Shown here piece after piece: positions 48,118 to 60,624 of a stretch of DNA of 64,000 nucleotides; within the stretch, counting starts at the first letter, position 1; each line of letters starts with the position of its first letter. Where the stretch lies: NCBI RefSeq assembly GCF_036669915.1, contig NC_089318.1, positions 14,015,628-14,079,627 of the forward strand, in the 5' to 3' direction. The DNA comes from Pocillopora verrucosa. Its lineage: Eukaryota; Cnidaria; Anthozoa; Scleractinia; Pocilloporidae. The notes beneath the pieces are model-generated. The model was not told where the DNA came from. It searched no databases and saw only the letters and a list, made by a program, of their open reading frames with translations. Both the position numbers and the translations under genes were made by a program.

Positions 48118-48831
48118 TTAGTTTCCTTTTGGCTTGAACAGGTAATAATTTATGTCGAAAGCAAAGGATGATTCCTTCTCGGTGTTCGCCTGAATTTTGT
48201 TCATTTCCAGCTTTTTGATAGTGAAGTCTTCTTCATACATGTCATTTATCTGCTCGTCAGTAATGCTAGCCGGAGGGTTCATGCCACGGTCAACTTCATA
48301 GTAACAGCTTTCAAGAAGGTAGTTTCCATCACTAGCCAGAAGTGAACGCATTTTTGTGGTATACCGTTTACCCCTATCGCCGAACGAAGGAGCAACGGCA
48401 ACCAACGATCCACGGTCCCAAATTGCGTCGAATTTCCCACCCACATCATTTTCGGTGACAGCGAAGAGGTCGCAGGAAAAGATTGTGATCCTCTTCTCTT
48501 TACATTTGTATACTTCCACGGGTTCACTGACTGCAGATATTTCAATTATTTCCACCGTAAAAGTCAGGTTATTCTCTGCGAAGAAACATTCGTTTGCTTG
48601 TTTGGCGAGCTCTACTCCAACCACAGTATGCCCTTTGTCGGCCAGCCACAACATATCCGCCGATTTTCCACTCAGGGGCACGAAGAAGCGAAGATTCGAT
48701 CGTCCACCTGTGAGCTCGTCAAAATACTTGATCAGAAATGCATTCACTTCGTTACGATGCCAGCCAGTGTTACCGTCCTTCCAAAGCCCCTTCCAAAAAT
48801 CAGAAGTGGTTGTTTTCGGTTCATCAGACAT
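48118..48831 (-). CDS. TPMT: Thiopurine S-methyltransferase-like protein, intronless
   Basis: A single uninterrupted 237-codon frame on the minus strand (human TPMT is 245 aa). TPMT-family enzymes transfer a methyl group from S-adenosylmethionine to sulfur (or selenium) of small substrates in the cytosol. Visible landmarks are W-x-GNTGWH near residues 17-25, the SAM-binding FFVPLSGKSADMLWLADKGH (49-68) followed by VVGVE, FDAIWDRGSLVAV (about 134-146) and a GNYLLESCYYE strand. The start is MSDEPKTTTSDFWKG, about 10 residues before the first conserved tryptophan, as in relatives. The human gene has several coding introns, so a one-exon copy may be a lineage trait or an old retrocopy. A plus-strand frame of 174 codons opposite it is a shadow. 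It could also be a TPMT-like selenium methyltransferase. Confidence 0.92.
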   Translation of the reverse strand: MSDEPKTTTSDFWKGLWKDGNTGWHRNEVNAFLIKYFDELTGGRSNLRFFVPLSGKSADMLWLADKGHTVVGVELAKQANECFFAENNLTFTVEIIEISAVSEPVEVYKCKEKRITIFSCDLFAVTENDVGGKFDAIWDRGSLVAVAPSFGDRGKRYTTKMRSLLASDGNYLLESCYYEVDRGMNPPASITDEQINDMYEEDFTIKKLEMNKIQANTEKESSFAFDINYYLFKPKGN

Positions 48832-50106
48832 CGTCGCAGATGACTTAAATCTTACTTCGGTTCGAGAGACGAAAGCTTGATCATTCTAATGTCACGCGAT
48901 CGTCAGTTTGGATCACGGCAGGAGGCGCGAACTGTTTCGCCTTGGTAGCCACGCATGTAAACAATCATTTAAGTAATGTAATTGAAGTGTCCTGTAAGAA
49001 GAAACAAATCAAAAAGCTGCCCATATCAATCTTTATCTATCTATCTATGCCTTTTCTTCCGTTCCTCTTCGATATCCTGTACCCCTCCGGGAGCCCCATG
49101 ACCCCTGCTATATTCCTCTGAATTATACCGGAACAGCAACACACCACCTTTTGGGTGAGGCGAGTTTCTTTCCACTAAAACAGATTTCAAGTGCTTGTCG
49201 TTAACATATAGTGAAAAGCTGCAAGATTTGAAAATAAAAATGTTTACTACTCTTTTGTGCCTCTGAGGTCTGCTTTCCAACGAATAAAGGGGGTAATTTT
49301 CTAAGGAAACCGTGGTGCTGCGTCGGTGGGAGAGTATAGCAGGTAATTCGGACGTCAGAGCGATCGCTCTGACGAAGGGCTAACGCTCGAAACGTCGGCC
49401 TTTTTAACTCTCTACGGTGGCCAATGTACGTTTTCAACTCAGTTGTTAACACTAAATTACCTTCCTTCCAACGCCTGTTTTCCATTTTCTTCTTTTTTTC
49501 CGCTCCTTTCGGACCGGTCACCATTTGTCGCAGAGAGGGTGGGGGTATCGAGGGATTTTTGGTAGAGATCGCATGGTTTTCAGGGGGAATGGAGAGGGGA
49601 TTAGTCATCGCCAACATAGTATAAAAGAGGGACTGTAGAAAACTGACTGCCGATTAACTTCCTATGAAGAGGTTCAGAGCCTTATGGGGAAATCAGGGAA
49701 ATTTTCCCGTGACACCGGCCAAAATCCTCCGACCCCCTGGCGATAAAAAATGAACGGCCAACATCTGCGATGCCAACAAAACATAGAAAATAATAATGAT
49801 CAAGTCTTCCTGACCAGTGTTTCTCTCTCGCTCTTTCTTCCTGTCATTCCTTTAGTTTAACAGGTGAACAATAGCCATTTACAATTCGAATAACACACGG
49901 GCGACACCCGCCAACATTTGCATACAATAATACACCAGTGGTACCTGTTAGTTTACACAACAAATGCTTCTATTAAATGAGCATAAATTCGAATAAATAA
50001 TACTCACGCAGCTTTCTTGGCATGTCAATACTACTTGTACGCATTTAAGGTATCAAACCCGGCCCTAGTAAAAATAAACTAAAGGAATCAGATTCAAGAG
50101 TTCAAC
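48832..50106. other. Intergenic between TPMT-like and kelch genes
   Basis: The two genes are divergent, with starts 1.28 kb apart. The interval holds the Penelope-like repeat at 49351-49450 and a short ATCT tract at about 49033-49050. No exon is supported. Confidence 0.45.
49295..49455 (+). repeat. Penelope-like terminal repeat with hammerhead-ribozyme-like core
   Basis: GACGTCAGAGCGATCGCTCT is followed by CUGACGA (49369-49375), the hairpin AGGGCTAACGCTC, then GAAA (49389-49392) and CGTC. The GACG at 49351-49354 can pair with CGTC at 49393-49396. The order CUGANGA-stem-GAAA matches the hammerhead core, with one extra A before stem II. It is followed by GTGGCCAATGTACGTTTTCA and CTCAGTTGTTAACACTAAAT, the tail shared with copies at 5918, 25845, 32990 and 56640. 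Hammerhead motifs are known in Penelope-like retroelements; activity here is unproven. Confidence 0.5.
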
Positions 50107-53100
50107 ATGCCTTCCCAACATGTTGGAGATATCCAGACAGACATTAATGGAATCAAAAAGGACCAAACGTATTTATTTGTTGATAGGAGTTTCCAAGATT
50201 CTATCATCGAGTACTTTCAGTTCTTACGCAGGGAGGCGATTCTCTGCGATGTAACGCTGCGAATTGGCAGCCTCAAGTTTTCGTGCCATCGTAACATTCT
50301 CGGCGTAGCGAGTCCGTATTTTCGATCGTTGTTCATAGACAGCGAAAGCGGTCGATTCATCAAGCACGTGGATCTGCCTCAAGAAATTGAGCGTTCCGTC
50401 ATGGAGGCATTATTGGGTTACATGTATGGAGGACGAATTTTTATCAACATCGGCAACGCTATTGACATTTTCAAGGCCGCAGTCTTCTTCAAGCTACAAA
50501 GTTTGATCGAGGAATGTTCCTACGTCCTTGTGAGTTTTCTAACGCCTGAAAATTGTTTGACGGTGCGGGAAATTTCGCTAACCCATGGACAAGAAAAGCT
50601 CCATCAGCGGTGCAACAGATTTCTATGTGAAAATTTTGTCAAAGTCGCAGAAACAACGCAGTTTTTGGAGCTACATAAAAATGATCTGGAAAGCATACTG
50701 TCCAACAATGATATTTGTACAACTAGTGAGCAACAGGTAGTAAGGCGACTCTAAAGTGATTATGAAAATGAATGATGGATGATGAAGAGAATTTAGTTTG
50801 TATTATTAGCACAATCTCAGGTTAGATTGATGCCGCTGTAATTTTGTGTTTGATTCTATACACATTCCCCCTTGAGAAAACGCCCTCGCACAGTATTTTT
50901 AGGGTAAACGAAATATTTATGCTTTGTGCACAACTAAACATAGTTAAGCTAATATTTTCATGTCGTTTCCTTTTTTTATGTTTCCGTTTTTAGTCAGTTT
51001 TACATCAGAAATATGAGTAAATGCAATTTCATTTCTCTGGTTCTCACCAAATTTAGCATACTTCAAGTTGCCAGATAATACGTCTGTCTTTAGGTTTCAA
51101 CAAAGTGAAATTGGATATCCCTTCGGCTTGGCTTTGTATAGTTTGGGGATCATGACCGAGTAATTATCTATTGGACGTAACTATGCATTACTTGTTAATA
51201 ACCGTCGTTTTCGAATGAGCCTTAAATTTCATATACCGGCTCTTCTTACATGTTATCAATCCTTTAACTCCCAATACCTGACTGTCAATTCTCCCCTCCA
51301 GCTTCTACGCATTTCCTTGAAATAAGTTGAGAGAATTTGGTGTTAGATTAAGATAACAACTTCTATCTGATAATTTTAAGTATTCTCATTTTTAGTCTGC
51401 TGGATAAAGTATGGTTATTACAGGGGGGAAGTTACAAGTTAATTACTTTTGGGAGGTAAAGGGTTTAAGGTGCCAAAATTTTGTAGCAGAGGCAACCACG
51501 AATATAGTAAGAGTCAGATTTTAAGATTTTGTCTAACCTCATTCCGTGAAACACGTCAGGTAGTCAGTGAAGGCACTAGAAATTAGTGGCATCAATTCTT
51601 TATTGTAATTGAAAAGAGGTACAATGACCGACATATCAATCTTTAATTGGATACCCCAGGAGCCCATTACCCGGAGCCTCCATACCAATTGTACCCTTGA
51701 GTCAGCCCTGTCCCGTATCTTTTTATTTTTAGAACTGAGATACGTGGGGGGTTTCTTTAATTTCCCGCGAGAACAGAATGAAGTTCGCATAACTCCCTAA
51801 AAAAATGATAAACTTTCCGTGCTTTCGCCATTATTGAAATACTTTCGTCCGGCCTGCATATTACGTAAACAATAGAGGACCTCAACTCTCTAATGACTGG
51901 CTATTATGTAAACACCCGCGAAAAACCCCGTGGGAGGTGCTTCCAAAAATAAAAAGATACGGGACAGGGGTAAGTATGGAAGATGGAAGCTCTGGATAAT
52001 GGGCTCCTGATTTCCCCCCCCCCCTTCCTCCCCATACCTCCCAGGGAGGTATAAGTCACCAGCAATAATATTCTTGTCTAAGATTAGTATATTGAAAATA
52101 CAAATCCTAAGTCGTCTCACTGATTTCTTATTGATCTCTTAGGTGTTCGACAGTTTAATAAGATGGACTGAATATGACCGTAGGGAGCGAGGCGTCCATT
52201 TTGCCAAACTACTCCAGCACGTTCGCCTTGGGCTCCTTCCTCCCAGCGTACTAATGGACCATGTTGAACGACAACAATTGGTGCAGCGCTCACCAACAGC
52301 GCAAGAGATGGTTTTGGAAGCCTTGCGATTTAATTCAGCACAAGATGAGAACACCAGAAAGACCTTGAGCAGTCCGCGGACGTTGCCAAGAACTTGGTCA
52401 ACATTAGTTGACGTGATTTTGTTTGTCGGAGGTAAAGGGCGAAATCTAGAGGAAGGTCGATTGACATTCTGTTACGAGCCTAACGGTGATCAGTGGTATT
52501 CGTTAGCGCCCTTGAAGTAAGTAATGGAACACAAATAGTCCCTTCTATTTCATGGTGACAGAAATGGGAAAAAAGGCAATCCCTAAAACCGGTTGAATGA
52601 AGGTCTGGCATTGGTTTATAATCATTTACAGATGTCTGCACGACTCAGGGCAAAACACATAGCTCCCTACCATTACGCATAAGAACTGCCAGATTGTCGG
52701 CCAAAACAACACCTCCTTTGATGAAGTTCCTTCGAAACTTTTTTTAAAAAAACATAGGCATGCGTAGCATGCAAGATTTATTTTCTTCGGCTGGGTGGGT
52801 TAAGATGGGATACTTTGTGTACCTAATGTTTTCATTTTGTAACAGAAGAAGGGCATAACTTTCAAAGAATTAAAATATCGCATTACTTTACCTTAGGAGA
52901 TAGAAAAAAATACCTGGGTTATCTGAACTTACATCTATAGGGATTTTGTGGTCTATTGTCTCTATTGTCTAAGTACCTCTAAGCTAAATAATATGCATTG
53001 ATGCCGCGATTACCGTTGTCTCTTTCGCTGCTATTGTTTGGTTTCGTCACACAACACCATCTATTCCCCGTTAGAGAAAGACAGTGCGTTACGTGACGAG

Positions 53101-55484
53101 GCCATGTAACGGTTGCGATAGGGATTACGCTCACTGTCTTTCCTCTATCAGAGAGAAAATCAAAATTATTCGCTTAAGAAATATAGTTTCACGGTTTTTT
53201 TTTTTTACGAAAAGCAAACTGAAACTGTTGTATCTCCAATATACCCAGACCAAAGATATATTGCGATCGCGAATAAGTGAAGATACATTGTGAACAAGAG
53301 AAAAGGGATAATATTTCAAAGAGGGCCCCTTGAGTGGTTGTTACCTATCTGGACTTTGCCCTCTGTGTATGAATTACGTGACAAAATGCAGGTTGTTTAC
53401 CAGAAATTAACACGCAATTGGGTTCAGTCCAAGATAGCTAAAAGCGAATTTTATTTGTAGAAAAAGTTAAAACGAGAGAGAATTGGAAAATTCACCATCA
53501 GTAGCATTTAGTTCTTTTAAATGTTTTTAAGTAGGGTTGGACATTGCGGTTAGAATATGTGATGAAACGCAGGTTGTGTACAAGGAAATGACTCGTAATG
53601 GAGCGAAGGCCAATGTGACAAAATGGAATTTGATTGGTGGAATACAATTTGCGCACGTGAAAGATTGCCTAATGGTCATGGGATTGGTGATATGATTGAT
53701 TAATACGTACCCTAATGCGGCAATTTGATCGGTGCAAGATTCATACCCTAGTGCAGTGATCTGATTGGCGCAAGATACATATCCTAATGCGGCGATCTAT
53801 ATGGTGCGAGCAACATACCACTCTAAACGCTAACATAGAGTTTTCTTTTTTTTTTTCATAAAAAAAAAAACTGAAAAAGTGTTCCAATTTAAATAGTAAT
53901 CGGGCCTCCCGGTTGGAGACGCGTTAACGTACTGATTTGCGCGCCAGATTCGGGGTCGAGAGGTCTGGGTTCGACACTTAGCTGAGCCATTTTGTTGTAT
54001 TATTAATGGTTTAAGCGTAATCGTGGTAGGTCACGTGGACCATTTCGAAGCGTAGTAAGATCAACTTTAGAGTAAACAGTGATTTAACTGGGGATTGTCA
54101 GCTGGGTATATCACACCTGAAAGTCAGCAGTACACTGATTTCCAATGTACATTATGAGAACCGAGTTTTTGGAATCGAGCTTCAATGTGGCTGATATCAG
54201 TTTTCCCTTTTTCGTGTCTTCTGGGCATTGGTTAAAAGTACTTTTTCTCAAAGCTCCGAAAAGTTGTGTTTGTCTGACAAAATAGATAATATTGTAGGTT
54301 GACTGATGTAGCAGATGAGTTCCTCGATTAAATGTTGTTTGCTTTCCATGTATCACACAGCTAACACATGATAAACACCTCCTTCTTATTCCAGAACTCA
54401 ACTGTTCGATCATTCAGTGGTCTCTGTTGATGGATTCGTATACGCATGCGCCGGGTCTATAGAAGGTCAGGCCTCCCTGCTTCTTCAAGATATGGTGCAA
54501 TGCTATGATCCGCACCACAATTACTGGGACTATGTGAACCCAATGCAAGAACCAAGGGCAAAGTCCGCTGCAACGGAACATGACGGATTGTTCTATGTCT
54601 TAGGTGAGAATGAAATACAAACAAATTATTGCAAAATTCTGAAACAGTATCCAAATTATGGTGTTTTATGGGGACAATCGCTACTTTTTTCGCGTTTCTG
54701 ATGCAGGTGGAATTATAAATGGTTCCCATGGCAACTCGTTTGAGGTCTACAACCCTATCAACGACAAATGGCAATTTCTTTCCCCTCCCACAGTCCCACG
54801 AAGTCGTCACGCAATGGTTAATACAGAAACGCATATTTACGTAATCGGTGGTGAAGGACAAGGAATTGAGCCCGAGATCAGCATGGAGCGATACGATCCA
54901 GCGGTTAACCTCTGGAGTTTTGTGCTACCGATGAATTGTGGGAAAGTAGGGGCATGTGCTGTGGAAGTTGAGGGGAAAATTTACGTCATGGGTGGTCATA
55001 ACGGATACACAACGCTCCGACAGTGTGAAGTGTATGATATACAGACGCATCAGTGGAACATGGTTAAAGGTGAGCTTTAATTAGCCACAGGTATATACAC
55101 CTAAGTGATTAGCCTACGATTTGCCAAGATTTTCATCCTTATATTACCAATAAACGCCAAAAAATGACAAAATTTAACCTCATTGAGCTGAAAGCTCATT
55201 TTACATTCTACACCGTTTTGCTCTCTCAGATGATAATAACAATTTCTCTTTTAGACATGACCGAGTATCGCCAAGATGCCGAGGCTGTTATTTTTAATAG
55301 GAAGATCTACGTTGTTGGTGGACGAGACTACAAAGGGGAACGGGAACTATTTTCCATAGAGTGCTTCGACATATCTACGGGAGAATGGACTCGATTGACG
55401 TCAGTTCCGATTGCAAGAGTAGGCTACCGATGCGTGACGTGTAGAGTGAGTCGAGATCACCTCGCTCCATTAAAACTCGAGTAA
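50107..55484 (+). CDS. BTB-BACK-kelch protein (KLHL type)
   Basis: Five exons in frame: 50107-50736, 52143-52516, 54395-54603, 54707-55069, 55255-55484, giving 601 aa. The BTB domain (about 30-140) has CDVTLRIGSLKFSCHRNILG and SPYFRSLF. A BACK domain (about 145-255) contains the exon 1/2 junction at VFDSLIRWTEYD. Six kelch repeats follow from about residue 295, with FVGGKG, ACAG, YVLGG, YVIGG, YVMGG and YVVGG blades and paired YDP...W signatures. Proteins of this plan are usually substrate adaptors for Cullin-3 ubiquitin ligases, with BTB binding Cullin-3 and kelch binding the substrate. I cannot assign a specific KLHL orthologue. AATAAA at 55787 may be the poly(A) signal. Exon 3 ends within the third blade, whose GG is split across the intron. 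Confidence 0.93.
51258..51470. repeat. MITE-like repeat, family B
   Basis: ATCCTTTAACTCCCAATACC at the left and TACTTTTGGGAGGTAAAGGG at the right, in intron 1 of the kelch gene. Confidence 0.65.
51650..52010. mobile_element. About 360-bp terminal-inverted-repeat element
   Basis: CAGGAGCCCATTACCCGGAG through CTGTCCCGTATCTTTTTATT (about 51656-51733) is mirrored by AATAAAAAGATACGGGACAG through TGGATAATGGGCTCCTG (about 51946-52010). The arms are 65-75 bp around about 210 bp. It lies in intron 1 of the kelch gene and has no coding capacity. Confidence 0.65.
53716..53823 (+). repeat. 36-bp minisatellite, about three units
   Basis: Three consecutive 36-bp units begin TGCGGCAATTTGATCGGTGC, TGCAGTGATCTGATTGGCGC and TGCGGCGATCTATATGGTGC. 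A degenerate fourth unit may precede them. It lies in intron 2 of the kelch gene. Confidence 0.65.
53903..54010 (+). mobile_element. tRNA-derived SINE-like sequence
   Basis: GGCCTCCCGGTTGGAGACGC at the head and GGTCTGGGTTCGACACTTAG about 50 bp later resemble the A and B boxes of a tRNA promoter (B box GGGTTCGA). A non-tRNA tail follows. It does not fold as a standard tRNA gene, so I call it a SINE head. It lies in intron 2 of the kelch gene. Confidence 0.5.
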
Positions 55485-57479
55485 TTTTCAGCGATCAAAG
55501 GCGAAATTATTACATTTTTTTCTAGCGTGGTTTTCTTTCATTGTTTTTTTGCTTTTTTGTTTTGCTTTACATAAATTTTTTTGTTCCCTGAGAAAAGTGA
55601 AAGCAAAGAAGCCATTAAATATTGGGAAAATTGGCAATAATTGCCTTCGCGATGACAGCATCTGATTATGGGAGATACACACCAAAAAACATTTTTGTGG
55701 TCTTCTATTTCCATTTATCCTGTTTCTTCTATTTCTTCTATTCCATTTTTTTATCATATTTTCAAATAAGAAGTTAGCAAATTCAGAATAAAAGTTGTCG
55801 TAAACGTCATGTTTAATCTACTTGCGATTCTTAATAACAACTCTTGAAAACTTCTTGATAGATAGCAGTGTATTCATGATCAGAACTAAGCTTTGTTTAG
55901 ATCTCTGCAAAGTTGCAGAAGTCTTATGCTCGATTTCTTCGATATCTTTTTTTCCATATCTTTTGCGAATTTTTATTTTTTATACTAATTGTATTGATCT
56001 GCGCTCTTTGTCGCAATAAGAAAATTTCAACTGAGGAAGCCCCAACATATGTGCTAGTAATTGGGGACTACAATCAATAAAAAGCCGCATTACTTGGTGG
56101 AGAACGCTGGAAATAGACTGTGAGTGGTCTCACTCCCAGGGTTCCACGCGGCGCGCTAACCACCATTTTCGCTGATTTTTTTTCGGACTCGTGCAACAGG
56201 CGGACTTCGTTGAAAAGGAGGGACTGCTCGAAATAAACACTGGATACTAAAGATAACGAGAAGCTTCTACAAAGGCTCTTTGGAATCATGCTAATTTACT
56301 TTTAGGACATTGTAGTGTACTCAGCATCTTATTACTCGATCTCCCATCAGCCTAAACCTCTAGTGAAAGCCAGACGGAAATCGAGAAGCCGAGCAAAATC
56401 TCCAGCCGATCTGCTAGATTAACTGTATTTTCTCAAATCTACGTATTCGTTTAATTTGTTGCTTGCTTTCACAAATCTGTCATCTTTAAGATTTTTATGT
56501 CCAAATTTGCCAACCTGCAAACCTATTCGCCACCATTATATATACCAGCAATCAAACACACAAACAAACAAGCCAACAAACATGTAAACAAATTCATTAA
56601 GAGGGTGAATTTCGAAAGAAACTGTGGTGCTGCGTTAGTCGAGGACTATAACATGATAATTTGGTTTCTATCAACGGAATTGATAACGTAATTTACCCCT
56701 TAAAAGAGTTTCCAGCACTAGTCATTGGTCATTCGCTTCATTCGTTTCAGAAAGGAACTCGATTAATCAATTACCCCTGTACATTAATACCGCATCCTCA
56801 AACAGCGAAACTAGTATGCTAATAATAAAGTCCATATGTTTTAAACATGCCGATACAATCCCCCACACGTGCTTCACGTGAACAATGTCATATGCATTGA
56901 ATATGGTTTCGAATTGAAAGCATGAACAATGCGCTCTGCCAACCATAGGTAATAAGGTAGCCACATAGTAATTTCCCTTTTCTCTGATAGTGCGCGTGTC
57001 CTCTGGCAATTTCCCGCTTGAGAGAACTACTAACATATTAGATTAGGAGAAAAACCAATTTACTTCTATCTCACATGGTAAAAAAAGAAAGGGAAATTTT
57101 CACCTTGCCTTCATCTAGGCTTCCAAATGACCATTATTGCATTTGTGCCTCTTAGAAGTTACTTGATTTTGACTTATGCCGTACTTATGTGAGATGAACT
57201 TTGATATATCAGATAGGGCCAAGAGGTAGCGTTCAAACATCCACAAAGCCATCTGGCTAAGAAAACTAACAATCAATTTTAAAAAGTTAAAGAAAAAAAT
57301 GAAAAAAGAGAGAAAAAAACTCAGTTCCGGCAGCCTTTAGATGCAGTAATGAAATGCACATAAATTAGAATCACCCTGAAGGTAACTATGTAAATTACGT
57401 GGAAAGCCGCTGAGCTGTTTGTACGTTGTTGGATTCTAGGGATTATTTCTCACGGGTCTCAGCATCAAGCTTTCAAGAT
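55485..57479. other. Intergenic between kelch and MARVEL-like genes
   Basis: No exon is supported. AATAAA signals at 55787 and 56077 may serve the kelch gene. A diverged Penelope-like tail is at about 56590-56715 (minus) and an ACAAACAAACAAGCC tract at about 56556-56580. Confidence 0.45.
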
Positions 57480-57949
57480 ATTTTCGGTTTTTTTCGCTGT
57501 CGTTGATGCAAGATTGTTCTACTGAAACGTAAGGTAAGTGTGAAGTGATAATATTTCATGTCTAAATCGTCTTTGGAGATCTGTCTAAACTGATATAAGG
57601 TTGACAAAATCGAATGTCACCGTTCACTTTCAAATGCAGTATTCAAGTTATTTAGCGTCCAATTTGTTGATAACGAATAGTAAAAGTATTTCCTTCTATT
57701 TATCGCCTTCCAGCCTGAAAGCTGATGGTTAATACTTACTTTTCGAACAGATAGCTGCCATATTACGTTCTAGAGGATGTCTAGTTTGTTGTTTATCTCG
57801 GAATTTAAAATAATAGCGATTCCAGTTTTATTTCAAATGTTTACGGCGATGGGATATCCGTCTGTTCGCAATATTTCCTTTCGAGTTGGGGTTTCTTTCG
57901 TCAAAGTTTAACCTCATTGTCCTTTTTTCTCAACAGAATTATTTAAACG
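57480..57949 (+). other. Probable 5' UTR with intron of the MARVEL-like gene
   Basis: A strong donor, AAG|GTAAGTG at 57533/57534, and a strong acceptor, CTTTTTTCTCAACAG at 57936, flank an interval of about 400 bp. The acceptor lies 13 bp before the start codon at 57950. This is the usual layout of a leader intron. The transcription start is not determined. Confidence 0.45.
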
Positions 57950-60624
57950 ATGGCTGAAGGCGACAGTTATGGGTGCAAAACGTATTTTTTGATTTCGCTC
58001 GAAGGACTCCTATATTTGCTACAGTTCGTAAGTGAAAGTCAAACGACTTCTTAATTATGTTAAATGTACATTTCTTTCTACGATTTCGATAGCTTTCAGA
58101 CGGATTTCAGTTTCCGATTTTGTATTTTCTGTATGTCAAATGTTTTTCTGTCTTTGTTAGAATCGTATTTGAAATATGCAGGTATTTTTCAAACATGCAT
58201 GCATTGCCTCACCGCACCCAACAAGTGTTCTTGACAAATCAACTGCGAAATTTGGCGTGTTTGAAACTTACAGTGGGTTTTACATCAGTGGATTATTCTA
58301 GACAATTCAGTGTTTTTTAATGTAACGATACGAAAATATTTTGCCGTAGTACGTACTTGTTACGACTGCGTGAAGCATAACATTTTTTAACCGGCAAATC
58401 ACAGATTTTAATGATTTATACGTAGGATTTGAAGTGTTTGATATGTACATTTACAATAGGCTTACGTAGTTGCTATTAAAATCCAGACTACACAGCGCTG
58501 CTTAATGTCACGTCAGTGAAAGGGTTTAGTCTTCACTGATGTAGCTGTGGCCACAGGTATCAAGAACCAAGGGCTTTAATCAATAAGTTATCTATAGCCG
58601 ATAATGACGAACCTGTAACATTTTGTTGTAAAATTGTACAGAATAACAAATCTATAAACCAGAGATTTTTGGGAAACTGGGAAATATATGAATTAGTGTC
58701 TGGGATTTTCTAGAAATGTAGCCCTTTCTTGTGCAACATCCAACAATAAATTATATTCACTGTCATTCATTCACTTCATATTATTTAATTAAACACTGAA
58801 AATTTGTTGTTTTACTGATTATTATCTACAATTGATATTTTTCTAGGTAAAATTTCCACACAGCCCCATCCAACATTATGCATTCAGTTCTTGAACAGAG
58901 AAAACAATGACAAAAACAATACATTTCCGTTGGGAAAACAGATTTGTCTTACAATAGTATGGGGCTGTGCAGAAACTTTACCTTTTTCTTTCTTCTCATC
59001 ACCTTTGTGGACAAAAATGTATTGTTACTGACTAAGAAGAAATTTCCTTTTGGTTTCTCTGAGAGAGAACAGCTGAAAGCCTTCTCATGGATGATTATGT
59101 TGTAAAATCTCTAGGTTCTTGGTGTGATTGCATTTGCATTGGTTTTGAGTCATGAAGAATCCAGCATTTTCTCTCATTATGGCTTCTTCATTGTCGTCAG
59201 TGCTCTGTGTTGGATTGGAGCATTACTCATCATCTTCTTCCATGTGGTTGGTTGCTGTAAAGTCAAGATACTGGGTGTTTGGCAGAGGGAATATTCTCTG
59301 GTGAGTGTTCAGTGATTCAGTTTTGCTCTGTTTTAGCACAGATGACCAGAGCTGGCCAAAGAAACTGATTCAATTTCTTCAAAAGTTGAAAAATTGTAAA
59401 ATAATTCTAAAGAATCATATTTAACCCTTTTGCTCTCAAGATCTCATTAGTATTTCTCCTTGCTGTCTACCATACAACTCTTATGCCATTAGTCCTGAGA
59501 ATTTGGAGGTAGATCAACTACTAACCCTGCATTCCAATTGATATTTTTCTCTTTCCTCATCACCTGTCTACTTGATATTTTAGTGATGTTGTGTGGAGAA
59601 ATTCTGTCTTGGTCACTCATAGGGGGTTAAAGGAAAATTTTGTTACAGAAGTTAATGGCATACTGTAGATGTATTTATAACTTGTGTAAAGTTAGACATA
59701 GTCAAAGGCATTGAACTAATGATTTTACTTGCTTTTGTTCCAACAGTGGATTTTTCTGCTGAGTTACTCCTTGTCGTATTTCTTCTTCTTCTTGTTCTCC
59801 TCGGCTCTTTTGTCTCAGTGGACCCTGAAGTCTGCGCAGTTTATCATAGCAGCAGTAAGTAAAACTATTTTATGTGCTTATTGCTATTAGGATGCTTTTA
59901 AATGGTAGCTTAATCTCTCTCTTGGTGAAATGAAGTGACTCTTTGTCTTTGATGGAGTAGTTAGTTTACTGAAAATTGCTTTCCTATTTATGTTTGTTGA
60001 GTGTAAAAAGGCACCTAAATTGGCTGCAAAGCCATGTGTAAGGAAGATAAGAAAGCTTTTTTCAAAATCTTAGGCAAGGGTGATTAAAGGGAAAATGGCT
60101 GGAAAAAGTGGCTGCAACAAGACTCTGGAACAGGTGGCATTGCTTTTACTGTTTCCAAAACATATTGCAATTGTTTGTGGAGACATTAATTGCAGCAACA
60201 TTTGCATCATCGTGTCATTTGGAGAATATTTGCAAAAATATTTTTTCTCAAAACATAATTTTTCACAGCAATCAGTTGTGTGATTTCCATCAGTTTGAAT
60301 TTTTGGGACTGATTACAAGAGAAAAATTTTGACACAGAGACAACAATTTTCATTAAAATTCTTCCTGTTCGTCTGACAAAATTTGGCAACTACTTGTCAC
60401 TCAATGTTTCTTAGCACAAATCTGCAAATAGCTCTCTTGATTGGGTATTCTAAATTTATCTCTCCCAATAACTGACATGTATTTTAAATAATTTTTTTCT
60501 TTAGATCTGTGGTTTTATTTTGGTGATTGTGTTTTTCATCCTGTGTATTATCTACTATCGCCGGGTCAGAAAAATCAGGCTGACAGAGGTGGCCTGGGAA
60601 GGCGATAAATCAACCAGGGCCTAG
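57950..60624 (+). CDS. Four-helix MARVEL-like membrane protein
   Basis: Four phase-0 exons: 57950-58027, 59115-59300, 59747-59854, 60505-60624, giving 163 aa. There are four hydrophobic segments at about residues 11-38, 47-72, 88-110 and 119-143. A glutamate (E18) lies in the first, the second ends FFHVVGCC, and a short basic, cytosolic tail follows (YYRRVRKIRLTEVAWEGDKS). Size, topology and exon pattern fit the MARVEL superfamily (CKLF-like/CMTM, MAL, plasmolipin), which acts in membrane apposition and vesicle traffic. No sequence motif pins down the subfamily, so other four-TM families remain possible. A family C repeat (59423-59636) lies in its second coding intron. Confidence 0.85.
59423..59636. 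repeat. MITE-like repeat, family C
   Basis: AACCCTTTTGCTCTCAAGAT at the left and GTCACTCATAGGGGGTTAAA at the right, in an intron of the MARVEL-like gene. Partner of 29118-29325. Confidence 0.6.

Noticed and set aside
48356..48880. 174-codon plus-strand frame opposite the TPMT-like gene
   Set aside because: It mirrors a conserved enzyme on the other strand, shows no domain, and its composition follows from the antisense codons.
53903..54010. tRNA gene
   Set aside because: A and B box-like stretches are present, but no standard cloverleaf or acceptor stem could be drawn; a SINE head is more likely.
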